Assembly: GCA_028825055.1 (NCBI GenBank)
Contig: JAPKAW010000026.1
Coordinates: 1-14,565 of the forward strand
DNA: 14,565 nucleotides
Direction of reading: 5' to 3'
Origin: Flavobacteriales bacterium
Lineage (GTDB): Bacteria > Bacteroidota > Bacteroidia > Flavobacteriales_D > Sanyastnellaceae
Shown here: positions 1 to 7,538 of the stretch, piece after piece
How the letters are laid out: the number at the start of each line of letters is the position of its first letter
How positions within the stretch are numbered: position 1 is the first letter of the stretch
Notes under the pieces: model-generated
Database searches by the model: none
What the model was told of the DNA's origin: nothing
What the model saw: only the letters and a program-made list of their open reading frames with translations
Made by a program: the position numbers and the translations under genes

Positions 1-1052
1 CATTTGATTTACCGGCTGGAGCTCCGCTTTTATTCAGCTTGCATGGACTCAGTGGGAACATGGAAGACATGCGGTTGACAACGGAGTTCAATCAATTGGC
101 TGATGAGCACGGATTTGTAGCGTGCTGGCCACAGGGTTCACTCTGGAATTGGGACGGCTCCATTGTGCCTTACTGGAACTCCAATTTATTTCTGACACCA
201 GCGGACGACATTGGATTTCTTACTGGATTGGCCCAATCGCTTCAGCTGGAGTACGAATTGGACCCCAACTGCACCTTTGTGTCTGGAGCTTCCAATGGCG
301 GGATGATGAGCTACACGCTCATCGCTGAACGCCCGGATGTTTGGAGAGGCATGGCGACGGCGGGAGGGGTGATGAGTGCGCACGAGCAACAAAACGCGCC
401 TGCAGGCCCACCGAGACCGGTGCTGCATTTGCACGGCACATCGGATGATGCAATGCCTTACGACGCCTACATCGGTGGAGGGCCTTGGGCCGGCGGTTGG
501 GGCGTCATGGATATGATGGAGTTTTGGGCAGACGAGCATGGCCACACAGCAGTGGACTCCATCGTGTTACCGGATGCGTTTCCTGACGACGGACTGACCA
601 ACGAAGTATTTGAATGGACTGGGGGGCTCGGCAGGGTGGTCCATCATCGTGTGTACGGCGGTGTGCACGAATGGTGGGGAGGCTATGGAGAGCCGAATGA
701 AATCGCTACGTCTGAAATTGTATGGGAGTTCTTTGAAGATCTTTGCGCTAACCCGATGGAGGTGACGGAACCTGTTGATGTTGAAGTGTTTTCCGAGTCG
801 TCACTTATGGTCTACCCCAATCCCGCACAAGCAGGGCAGTCCGTGCAGCTTTTGTGCGATGGACGAAGCTTTTCCGGACGTTCGTTTGCTCAATTTGATT
901 CGGTTGGACGTTGTGTCTGGCACGGTAAGACGTCGGATGGAAGGATTCCAACGTCTCATCTTCTCCCGGGAGTTTACAGCATACATGCTTTTGACTTAGC
1001 GAATACATCCAGCTTTCCCAAGCGCCATTCCACGCTACTGTTGGTTGAGTAG
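1..1052 (+). CDS. Secreted PHB-depolymerase/feruloyl-esterase-type alpha/beta hydrolase with T9SS tail (5' truncated)
   Basis: The reading frame is open to the left edge. Codons from position 3 read FDLPAGAPLLF followed by SLHGLSGN, the strand-plus-oxyanion region of this hydrolase family, so the start lies outside the window and the TTG at 39 is not a start. The catalytic serine is in G-A-S-N-G (Ser codon 291-293). The acid is in HGTSDDAMPY (Asp codon 444-446) and the histidine in GGVHEWW (His codon 666-668), giving a complete triad in the usual order. The last ~80 residues form a T9SS type A sorting domain (VYPNPAQAG, then GVYSIHAF). The protein is therefore expected to be exported, passed through the T9SS and anchored or released outside the cell. 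Related enzymes cleave polyhydroxyalkanoate, feruloyl or acetyl esters; the substrate here cannot be read from the sequence. It converges on recQ with a 14-base gap. The family assignment is firm; the substrate is not. Confidence 0.85.
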   Translation, partial: FDLPAGAPLLFSLHGLSGNMEDMRLTTEFNQLADEHGFVACWPQGSLWNWDGSIVPYWNSNLFLTPADDIGFLTGLAQSLQLEYELDPNCTFVSGASNGGMMSYTLIAERPDVWRGMATAGGVMSAHEQQNAPAGPPRPVLHLHGTSDDAMPYDAYIGGGPWAGGWGVMDMMEFWADEHGHTAVDSIVLPDAFPDDGLTNEVFEWTGGLGRVVHHRVYGGVHEWWGGYGEPNEIATSEIVWEFFEDLCANPMEVTEPVDVEVFSESSLMVYPNPAQAGQSVQLLCDGRSFSGRSFAQFDSVGRCVWHGKTSDGRIPTSHLLPGVYSIHAFDLANTSSFPKRHSTLLLVE

Positions 1053-1066
1053 TTCGACCTGAAAGC

Positions 1067-2881
1067 TTATGCTTTTGATGAGGTGGTGAACTGTTCCAAG
1101 ACCTCCAAAATTTGTGCGCCAAAACGCTGAACCTTGACCTTGCCGAATCCGTGGACACCGAGCAACTGCTGTGACGTTGTGGGCATGGATTGGCAAAGTT
1201 CCTTGAGCGAACGGTCAGATAAAACCATGTAGGCGGGAACATTTTGCTGCTTGGCCAATTCCTGGCGTTTCGCGCGAAGCAAGTTGAATAAATCCGAATT
1301 GGCTGGCGTGTCATTGCGCTCGTAAGTCGAACGTTTGGAGGCCTTTTCGACTTTGAATTCCACCTTGGTCAATTCGACTGTCGATTGGCCTTTCAGGATT
1401 TCCCAAGACAGATCATTCAGGACCAAAGTGGGAAAACGACCGGGCGATTGAGCAAGGCATCCTTTTTGAATCAACTCTTTTCCGATTTGTGTCCATTGCG
1501 CCTTGGGAAGGTCTTGACCTATTCCGTATGTCGACAATTCCCGCTGAGCTGCCGTGACCTTTTGTGACTTGGAGCCACGGAGGATTTCAATGATGTGGGC
1601 CAAACCATAGGGCCATTCCAATCGGGCCACCGTCGAGAGGAGTTTCTGAGCTTCCAGCGTGGCATCCCACACGTCAAATTCCGTTTGGCAGTTGTCGCAA
1701 TGATCGCAGTTTCCCGCATGGGCCTCACCGAAATACTGCAAGAGCGTTTGGCGACGGCACGCAAAAGAATCCGCGAAATCCTGCATCCGGCGCAGTTTCT
1801 TCAACAAGGTATCTGATTGCTCAGGGTTTCCGTCGATTTCACAGTGCTTGGATAAGGTCATGAAATCACTTCCGCCATGAAGTAGCAGTGCGTGACTGGT
1901 CAATCCATCCCGTCCGGCCCTACCCGTTTCTTGGTAATAGCCCTCCATATTTTTGGGTAGGTTCATGTGGACGACAAAGCGCACGTTGTTTTTGTCGATC
2001 CCCATGCCAAAAGCGATGGTCGCCACAACGATTTGAATGTCGTCCCGGACAAACTGGTTCTGCCGTTCGGTGCGAATGTCTGTGGACAATCCTGCATGGT
2101 AGGAGACGGCCAGAAACCCCTCGCTTTGCAACATCTTCGAGACGGACTCCGTCCGTTTCCTAGACAAGCAGTAAATGATGCCCGATTCACTTTTTCGCTC
2201 CTCCAGAAACTTCAGCAATTGCTCATTTTCGTCGTCGCGTCTGATCGCGGTGTAGTGGATTTCTGGGCGGTCAAAGCTGTTCTCAAAAACAGGATCCTGT
2301 TCCAATCCGAGTTGCTGACGGATGTCTTGCTTCGTCATGGCATCGGCTGTAGCCGTGAGTGCCAAGAGTGGTACTTCGGGCAATGCCTGCCGCAGTTCGA
2401 TCAACCGGGTATAAGCTGGGCGGAAGTCATGTCCCCACGAGCTGATGCAATGGGCTTCGTCGACGGCAATCAGTGAAATGTTGAGTGACTGGAGTTGCGT
2501 GAAAAGCAATGATTCGCGGGCGAACAAACGTTCCGGAGACGTGTAGAGGATTTTGAGCGTTCCATCGGTCATTCGTTGAAACACCTCGTTGGAAGCTTCA
2601 TCACTCTGAGTGGAATTCAGCAAACCAACGGGGATGTTGCGTAACAATAAATCATCCACCTGGTCTTTCATCAAGGCAATCAGTGGAGAGATCACAAGGG
2701 TCAGCCCCGGCAGTAATAAACTCGGCAGTTGATAACACAGCGACTTACCGCCTCCGGTGGGCATCAACGCGAGTCCACTTTTGTTCGCCAATACCTGTTC
2801 GATGACAGGCACCTGAGCGGGGCGCAAGGTGTCGTATCCCCAATAGTCACTCAGATATTTGTAGAGGCGGTCGTTGTTCAT
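1067..2881 (-). CDS. recQ: ATP-dependent DNA helicase RecQ
   Basis: This is a full-length RecQ of 604 residues when started at the ATG at 2881. An in-frame TTG three codons upstream (2890) is the only longer option and is less likely. RecQ is a 3'-5' DNA helicase of recombination and replication-fork repair. Visible in order: Walker A MPTGGGKS (Lys at about residue 46), DEAH box followed by CISSWGHDFRP (about 141-155), the TATA motif (about 176-179), and motif VI QETGRAGRDG (about 317-326). The RecQ-Ct zinc cysteines follow at about 375, 392, 395 and 398 (C-x16-C-x2-C-x2-C). A C-terminal HRDC domain spans about 530-600 and contains the GVHGFGKVK hairpin. Domain order and length match classical bacterial RecQ, and no motif is missing. 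It is convergent with the esterase gene and divergent from the first CotH gene, so it is probably transcribed alone. Confidence 0.97.
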   Translation of the reverse strand: MNNDRLYKYLSDYWGYDTLRPAQVPVIEQVLANKSGLALMPTGGGKSLCYQLPSLLLPGLTLVISPLIALMKDQVDDLLLRNIPVGLLNSTQSDEASNEVFQRMTDGTLKILYTSPERLFARESLLFTQLQSLNISLIAVDEAHCISSWGHDFRPAYTRLIELRQALPEVPLLALTATADAMTKQDIRQQLGLEQDPVFENSFDRPEIHYTAIRRDDENEQLLKFLEERKSESGIIYCLSRKRTESVSKMLQSEGFLAVSYHAGLSTDIRTERQNQFVRDDIQIVVATIAFGMGIDKNNVRFVVHMNLPKNMEGYYQETGRAGRDGLTSHALLLHGGSDFMTLSKHCEIDGNPEQSDTLLKKLRRMQDFADSFACRRQTLLQYFGEAHAGNCDHCDNCQTEFDVWDATLEAQKLLSTVARLEWPYGLAHIIEILRGSKSQKVTAAQRELSTYGIGQDLPKAQWTQIGKELIQKGCLAQSPGRFPTLVLNDLSWEILKGQSTVELTKVEFKVEKASKRSTYERNDTPANSDLFNLLRAKRQELAKQQNVPAYMVLSDRSLKELCQSMPTTSQQLLGVHGFGKVKVQRFGAQILEVLEQFTTSSKA

Positions 2882-3095
2882 AGCCTGCAAAGAGAATGCA
2901 ACCAGTGGTGCGAATTGTTTGTTTTTTTCCGGAGCTTAAAGCTAATCAAGTTGTGATGGAACAAGTTGAAAATCAAAGAAGCATTTGGGGTTTGTCAAGT
3001 AGGTTGGAGTAAAAACAGACCGTACTCAGCACAATGTAGTGTGTTCGATTTGGGTGTGATTTGCACAGTATCTTCTCAGTCTAAAAATCAATTGA

Positions 3096-5387
3096 ATGAG
3101 ACCTATACTTCTATTCTTGGCTTTGATAGCAAGCCAATTGGCTTTTGGTCAATGCTGCGATTATACGCTCGTGGGCAACGATTCTTACGGTGACGGATGG
3201 AACGGAGGTTCTTTGAATCTGTTTGTCAATGGGGTGCTCATAGATAGTTTTGTAGCGCTCGATCAAGGCAGCAGTTGGACGTTTGAAGTTTGTGATGGCG
3301 ATGCCATTCAATTGGAATATTTTTCCGGGGATTATGAAAATGAAAACACCTGGTTTTTGTTGGGAGGTGTAGGGAATTTAATCGCAGGGGATGGTCCTGA
3401 ACCAGAGGTGGGGATGACGGACACTTTCGTAACGGATTGCAGCATCGAACCAGATCCGGGATCGAATCCCTGCAGTGCAATGGAGGGGCAACTTGGTTGT
3501 GTAGAAGTGAATAATACGACTGCGCCCGGTTCTTCTTACAGCCCTTGGTGTGCCAATTTTCAAGGCGGTGATGTTTGGTTTACCTATGTTGTCCCCGAGT
3601 CAGGAAGTCTTTTGTTTACCACCGAAAGCGTTGGTGAATTGAACGATACGGGACTGGCAGTGTGGACCGGTACATCGTGCACGGGACTGCAGCAAGTTTA
3701 TTGTGATGACGATTCGGGCCCTGGATATTTCTCACTGGTTCCCGCATTCAATTTGGAGCCAGGAACTTTGCTCTATCTCCAGCTGTGGGGTTACGGGGGC
3801 CAGACGGGGGCCGTCAACATATGTGCCTTGGATCCGGGAACGGTGGAGTTGGAATCCTCGGTGTTGCCCATTTTGTTGATTGAAACGAATGAACAAATGA
3901 TAGAAGAGGAGGATAAAATCACAGCGGACCTTCAGGTGTTGTACAATGGGCCAGGCGTAGAAAATCTCATAACGGATGCCCCTTCGGATTACGATGGAAA
4001 GATTGGGATTGAAATCAGGGGGGCGACCTCTGCAGGCTATCCACAAAAACCGTATGGCTTTGAAACACGGAATCTTGACGGTACCAACAACAATGTGGTG
4101 CTTGTGGATATGCCGGCTGAAAATGATTGGGTGCTCTTGAGTAATTTTAATGACCGCTCCTTCATTCGAAATACACTCGCCCAGCATCTCTATGCTAAAA
4201 TGGGAAACTACGCTCCAAGAGCCACCTTGTGTGAAGTACAGCTCAATGGAAATTACCAGGGAGTGTATGTGCTGGGAGAAAAAATCAAACGCGATGCAGA
4301 ACGTTTGGATATCGCTACGCTGAATCCCGATGAAAATTCGGGAGATGACGTGACGGGAGGTTACCTCCTTCAAATGAATTATTGGAACAATGAGAACAGT
4401 TGGGAGCTTTCGTACAGCCCGCCTGCCCACCCTACATTCGACGTTCACTTGCGGTATGAAATCCCCAAGCCTGAGGAGATCACCCCGAGTCAAAAGGACT
4501 ACATCGCAGCATTTGTTGATTCCATGGAGACGGCGCTTTACAGCGATGCGTTTGATGATCCCACAGCCGGCTACCGCGCGTTCCTCGATGTGGAGTCATT
4601 CATTGATTATTTCTTGCTCAACGAATTGAGCCGCAACAATGATGGATTCAAAAAGAGTCGATTTTTTTTTAAGGACAAGCACAGCAACGGAGGAAAGTTC
4701 AAGGCAGGCCCCCCCTGGGATTTTGATTGGGCCTGGAAAAATTTGGCTTCTTGTGAAATTTTTGAAAGCACCGAAGGGGCAGGCTGGGCCCATTTGATCA
4801 ACAATTGCCCGACCGACAATTACACACCCGAATGGTATGTGCGTTTGCTTCAAGACAGCACGTTCGGGAACCACTTGAGGTGCCGATACGATGAATACCG
4901 CGCGGAATTCTTGAACATGGAGTACCTCGGAAATTATGTGGACAGTGTCTCGAATTTACTCGTCGAGGTTCAAGCGAGACATTACCAGAAGTGGCCCTTT
5001 TTAGGCGTTGCTACGGCTTCTCCTGAACTCGAGCCGATCCCTGAAACGTATGCCGCTGAAATGGAAGCACTTAAAGATTGGATCGCCATTCGATTGGATT
5101 GGTTGGATGCCAATCTTCCTCAAGAGTGCACAGGTATTCCGATTGGAATTGAGCAGGAAAATGGCTTGACCAATTGGGTGTACCCAAACCCCAGTACGGG
5201 GCAATTTACCATTCAGAATAGGGTTGATTTCTTGAGGGTCTATGCGTTGGACGGCCGACTTGTTCAATCACATCAGATGCAAGGCCTTTCCTCCCCGGTT
5301 ACGTTCACCATCAATCAAAAAGGTGTGTTTGTTGTTGTCTATACAAGCGCGGACAAGATCCGCTATCAGCGCGTTGTCGTCAAGTGA
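3096..5387 (+). CDS. Secreted CotH-like kinase-fold protein with N-terminal beta modules and T9SS tail
   Basis: This 763-residue protein starts with a clear signal peptide (MRPILLFLALIASQLAFG, cleavage near residue 18/19). Residues about 20-115 form a Cys-containing module with DSYGDGWNGG, a motif common in secreted Bacteroidota proteins. Residues about 126-245 form a second Cys-rich beta module (DVWFTYVVPESG). Residues about 256-675 resemble the CotH family: IEIRGATSAGYPQKPYGFE, the NDWVLLSNFNDRSFIRNTLA block, NGNYQGVYVLGEKIKRD with a candidate ATP-contacting Lys, and PPWDFDWAWKN with the metal-binding D-x-D (residues 542-544). Residues about 695-763 are a T9SS type A domain (VYPNPSTG ... 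RYQRVVVK). CotH of Bacillus is an atypical kinase that phosphorylates spore-coat proteins; kinase activity here is inferred from those motifs. The ATG at 3096 is chosen because it starts the signal peptide. T9 and C7 runs lie in the catalytic region with the frame intact. Confidence 0.88.
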   Translation: MRPILLFLALIASQLAFGQCCDYTLVGNDSYGDGWNGGSLNLFVNGVLIDSFVALDQGSSWTFEVCDGDAIQLEYFSGDYENENTWFLLGGVGNLIAGDGPEPEVGMTDTFVTDCSIEPDPGSNPCSAMEGQLGCVEVNNTTAPGSSYSPWCANFQGGDVWFTYVVPESGSLLFTTESVGELNDTGLAVWTGTSCTGLQQVYCDDDSGPGYFSLVPAFNLEPGTLLYLQLWGYGGQTGAVNICALDPGTVELESSVLPILLIETNEQMIEEEDKITADLQVLYNGPGVENLITDAPSDYDGKIGIEIRGATSAGYPQKPYGFETRNLDGTNNNVVLVDMPAENDWVLLSNFNDRSFIRNTLAQHLYAKMGNYAPRATLCEVQLNGNYQGVYVLGEKIKRDAERLDIATLNPDENSGDDVTGGYLLQMNYWNNENSWELSYSPPAHPTFDVHLRYEIPKPEEITPSQKDYIAAFVDSMETALYSDAFDDPTAGYRAFLDVESFIDYFLLNELSRNNDGFKKSRFFFKDKHSNGGKFKAGPPWDFDWAWKNLASCEIFESTEGAGWAHLINNCPTDNYTPEWYVRLLQDSTFGNHLRCRYDEYRAEFLNMEYLGNYVDSVSNLLVEVQARHYQKWPFLGVATASPELEPIPETYAAEMEALKDWIAIRLDWLDANLPQECTGIPIGIEQENGLTNWVYPNPSTGQFTIQNRVDFLRVYALDGRLVQSHQMQGLSSPVTFTINQKGVFVVVYTSADKIRYQRVVVK

Positions 5388-5699
5388 CGATACAGTTCAT
5401 CTGAGATTAACAACGTCGATTTTTTGAGTGAATCCCTCTTCAAATGGAGTGTATCAAAAGTCACTTGATGTTGTATCCCGCTCAAGTAAATTCGTATACA
5501 TGACAAAGAAAGATGCTGTCAGGCCTTGAATCTTAGTGCAGGAAGCTACACAAAATCATGGCGGACCGGACTGGTCACAATACAATCGCCCAAGAAATAG
5601 TTTAATAATAGAAGCCCAAATTCATGGTTTCAGGGCTTGGCCTGATACCTTATTCGTGTCGGGCCTTTTCAATTAGATTTGTTATCTAACTACTTTTTT
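5388..5699. other. Intergenic region between first CotH gene and Crp/Fnr gene
   Basis: These 312 bases contain no convincing gene; the longest ATG frame noticed is about nine codons. The region carries two overlapping potential stem-loops. The first has arms AAGCCC (5612-5617) and GGGCTT (5633-5638). The second has arms 5626-5634 and 5641-5649, 9 bp with one mismatch and a 6-base loop. They share bases and cannot form together. Further right is a Bacteroidota-type -7 element (5674-5681). A looser dyad, ACTTGA (5463-5468) with TCAAGT (5482-5487), is also present. No run of Ts follows any stem, so none is a textbook terminator. Confidence 0.5.
5674..5681 (+). promoter_or_regulatory. Candidate -7 promoter element of the Crp/Fnr gene
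   Basis: TAGATTTG fits the Bacteroidota sigma-ABfr -7 consensus TAnnTTTG exactly. It lies 18 bases before the ATG at 5700, which would give a very short leader. A TTG at the expected -33 distance is not present; TTC at 5653-5655 is the closest triplet. If real, it places the transcription start after 5681 and rules out the in-frame TTG at 5679 as a start codon. An 8-base motif with two free positions occurs often by chance, so confidence is low. Confidence 0.35.
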
Positions 5700-6359
5700 A
5701 TGGGAATGTCTAATCAAGAGTCTTTAAGCATCGAAAATCACAATTTAAAGTTGCCTTTCGATGCCGAAATGATTTCGCAGGTTGTGAGCCACGGTCGACT
5801 GACTAGATTCAATGCGAATGCCATAATTTTTAAGGAAGGAGATCAGATGAGTATGGTTCCCATTCTTGTTGAAGGCCGAATTCGTGTTTTTTATCGCAAT
5901 GACAATACCGATCGTGAATTGTTACTGTATTCAGTAAAGGCCCACGAGACGAGCATGTTGTCGTGCGTTACTTTTTTGAGTGAAGAGAATAAAGTCAATA
6001 TTTATGCTGTCGCAGAAGCAGAATCAGTTCTGCTCTATATCCCGATGAATACCATCATCCTGTGGTCTAAGACGAAATTGGAGTGGAATCAGCTCGTTAT
6101 AAAATCCTTCAGGGAAATATTTGACATGTTGGCGCGAGGTCTGAAAAGTGCAGGAACGACAAGTTTAGAAGAGCGAATTATGGATTTCTTAAAAAGCTTA
6201 GTGAAACACGAAAAATCGAATTGTATTTCGATGACTCATTTAGAAATTGCGAATAGCCTAGGGACTACCCGTGTTGTCGTATCTAGGATTTTGAAAGCAC
6301 TGGAAAGTCAGAAGATTCTTTCACTGAGGAGAGGTAAGGTGGAATTATTACCCAGCTAG
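5700..6359 (+). CDS. Crp/Fnr-family transcriptional regulator
   Basis: This 219-residue protein has the two-domain Crp layout. Residues about 22-125 are a cyclic-nucleotide-binding-type beta roll (IIFKEGDQMSMVPILVEGRI, then AVAEAESVLLYIP). A dimerisation helix covers about 126-150. A C-terminal winged helix has its HTH at about 178-207 (MTHLEIANSLGTTRVVVSRI). It lacks the N-terminal cysteine cluster of Fnr and has only two cysteines (89 and 175), so an Fnr-type iron-sulfur sensor is unlikely. The full set of cAMP-binding residues is not evident, so the ligand is unknown. In the recognition helix, the position of CRP Glu181 / Fnr Glu209 is Val192, while Ser195 and Arg196 keep the S-R pair of Fnr. 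ATG at 5700 was chosen; ATG at 5706 is equally possible. The longer TTG start (5679) overlaps the candidate promoter. It converges on the acyltransferase gene 31 bases away. Confidence 0.9.
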   Translation: MGMSNQESLSIENHNLKLPFDAEMISQVVSHGRLTRFNANAIIFKEGDQMSMVPILVEGRIRVFYRNDNTDRELLLYSVKAHETSMLSCVTFLSEENKVNIYAVAEAESVLLYIPMNTIILWSKTKLEWNQLVIKSFREIFDMLARGLKSAGTTSLEERIMDFLKSLVKHEKSNCISMTHLEIANSLGTTRVVVSRILKALESQKILSLRRGKVELLPS

Positions 6360-6390
6360 CTTCAGGGCGAATGAATGGGGGGTGTTTTAC

Positions 6391-7242
6391 TTAGTCCGCA
6401 ATCTGGCGCAATTCAAAATCGGCTCGAATCCTATTTTCAGACAAACGACAGATGTCCTTCCGATTCATTGATTCTTCTTGAATCAGATGATTTCCAATAG
6501 CCTCTAAGACGTGTACCTCGATTTGAACCCGACGCACGCGCAGCATATTGTAAACATAACTAACGACGGAACCCTTGGCAGTGTTGTAGACAAAAACATC
6601 AAGGTCAGTCTTAGATACGGGTTTGCCGTTCGCCTTGATATATTGAAATGCCAGGGGGGTAACCCCAGCGTTAGAAGCAGTAGCTATTTGAAAGAATGAC
6701 GAGTGAAATGGGAGCATTTCGAATCCATTATTGGACTGTCCTTCTGGGAAAAAACCAACATTAACTTTGGACTTGCCAATCATTTGAATAGCTGGTTCTA
6801 AGACCTCTTTGATGGATCGTTGACGGGAACGATTCACAAATACAAAGCCCAATTGCTCCATCACCCATCCGACACCTTTGACTCCTCTGATGTCTGTGTT
6901 TGAAATGACCATGCACGGTGACAAGGCCATGAGCATGAGAGAATCGATTACTCCTTGGTGATGACAGACCACCAATTGCTGCTCATGATTGATTTTTCCG
7001 ATAACATGCATGCGTACACCGATCACCCGCATCAAGATTTGGGAAGCGGGATATATGACCCAGCGTGTGTTGAAACGAACAAACCTATGACGTGCAAAAG
7101 GCAATAATAATAAGCGTAATAAAACACCCGCAACTACCATCAATGATGCAACGCACACGATGGTCGACATTCTTAATGCTGGTAGAAAGTGTCCGGAGAG
7201 GTCTTCAGATAAAGAACGATGTGAAGTCGCTGAATGGGACAT
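6391..7242 (-). CDS. PlsC-type membrane lysophospholipid acyltransferase
   Basis: This 283-residue protein begins at the ATG at 7242. One strong hydrophobic segment (about residues 25-50) would anchor it in the inner membrane. The glycerolipid acyltransferase motifs follow in order. Motif I is H-Q-G-V-I-D (HX4D, His95 and Asp100). Motif II lies around FVNRSR (about 135-140). Motif III is FFPEGQSNNG (about 164-173). Motif IV is around GVTPLAFQY (about 193-201). Enzymes of this family transfer an acyl chain to lysophosphatidic acid or related acceptors in phospholipid or acyl-lipid synthesis; the acceptor cannot be told from sequence. Motif I has Gln-Gly where many PlsC proteins have N-H-x-S, so a substrate other than lysophosphatidate is possible. 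A Crp/Fnr-like palindrome lies 22-35 bases upstream of the start codon. It appears to be a single-gene unit. Confidence 0.88.
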   Translation of the reverse strand: MSHSATSHRSLSEDLSGHFLPALRMSTIVCVASLMVVAGVLLRLLLLPFARHRFVRFNTRWVIYPASQILMRVIGVRMHVIGKINHEQQLVVCHHQGVIDSLMLMALSPCMVISNTDIRGVKGVGWVMEQLGFVFVNRSRQRSIKEVLEPAIQMIGKSKVNVGFFPEGQSNNGFEMLPFHSSFFQIATASNAGVTPLAFQYIKANGKPVSKTDLDVFVYNTAKGSVVSYVYNMLRVRRVQIEVHVLEAIGNHLIQEESMNRKDICRLSENRIRADFELRQIAD

Positions 7243-7538
7243 GTTTCTGCTATTTCGATGTCCTTGAATTGAATCAAGTATAAAGTAATGAAGACTAAAG
7301 CGGTATTATAACGTTCCAATATAGCCCGTTTTTTGCCATCTTCATTTCAAAGAAGAGCTTTGAATGGATTGATTTCTATTCAGAATCGGCCTGTCAGGAA
7401 TCAAAACGCGTGGATCTAAAAAGGGGCATAGCTCCAATAAAATAATTGAGACAATTGAGAAATAGAGAAGTCTATTTGGCTTAATCGCAGAGACTCTTAA
7501 TGGTTCAAGTCTCCTTCAAAGGTTCCCGGAAAGGTCGC
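7243..7538. other. Intergenic region between acyltransferase and second CotH gene
   Basis: These 296 bases hold the upstream region of the acyltransferase gene (left side) and the downstream region of the second CotH gene (right side). A 14-base palindrome at 7264-7277 is listed separately. Two weak minus-strand stem-loop possibilities lie on the CotH side (7490-7513, 6-bp arms with a 12-base loop, and around 7416-7435 next to a T run on the minus strand). Neither is convincing as a terminator. No small gene was seen. Confidence 0.45.
7264..7277. promoter_or_regulatory. Fnr-box-like palindrome upstream of the acyltransferase gene
   Basis: TTGAA-TTGA-ATCAA matches the Fnr consensus TTGAT-N4-ATCAA in 9 of 10 fixed positions and is flanked by a further symmetric C/G pair (7263 and 7278). 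Its centre is 28 bases upstream of the acyltransferase ATG. At that distance a bound regulator would more likely repress, but no clear promoter was found here. The Crp/Fnr regulator encoded at 5700 is the obvious candidate. This is inferred from motif and proximity only. Confidence 0.3.

Noticed and set aside
1062..1075. A small stem-loop AAAGC-TTAT-GCTTT between the convergent esterase and recQ genes.
   Set aside because: Only 5 weak pairs, and it overlaps the recQ stop codon. Not enough to call a bidirectional terminator.
805..1314. A 169-codon minus-strand frame spanning the esterase end and the recQ end.
   Set aside because: It overlaps two well-supported genes and its translation shows no domain or plausible start context.
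3732..4493. A 253-codon open frame on the minus strand inside the first CotH gene.
   Set aside because: It is fully antisense to a gene with clear signal peptide, CotH motifs and T9SS tail. Its translation has no recognisable domain and reads like a mirror frame.
5679..5699. The TTG at 5679 as start of the Crp/Fnr gene.
   Set aside because: It overlaps the exact TAnnTTTG element and adds seven residues unlike the family; ATG codons at 5700 and 5706 are better.
7416..7513. Two minus-strand stem-loops considered as terminator of the second CotH gene.
   Set aside because: One has only four possible pairs with a mismatch before its T run. The other has 6-bp arms, a 12-base loop and no T run.
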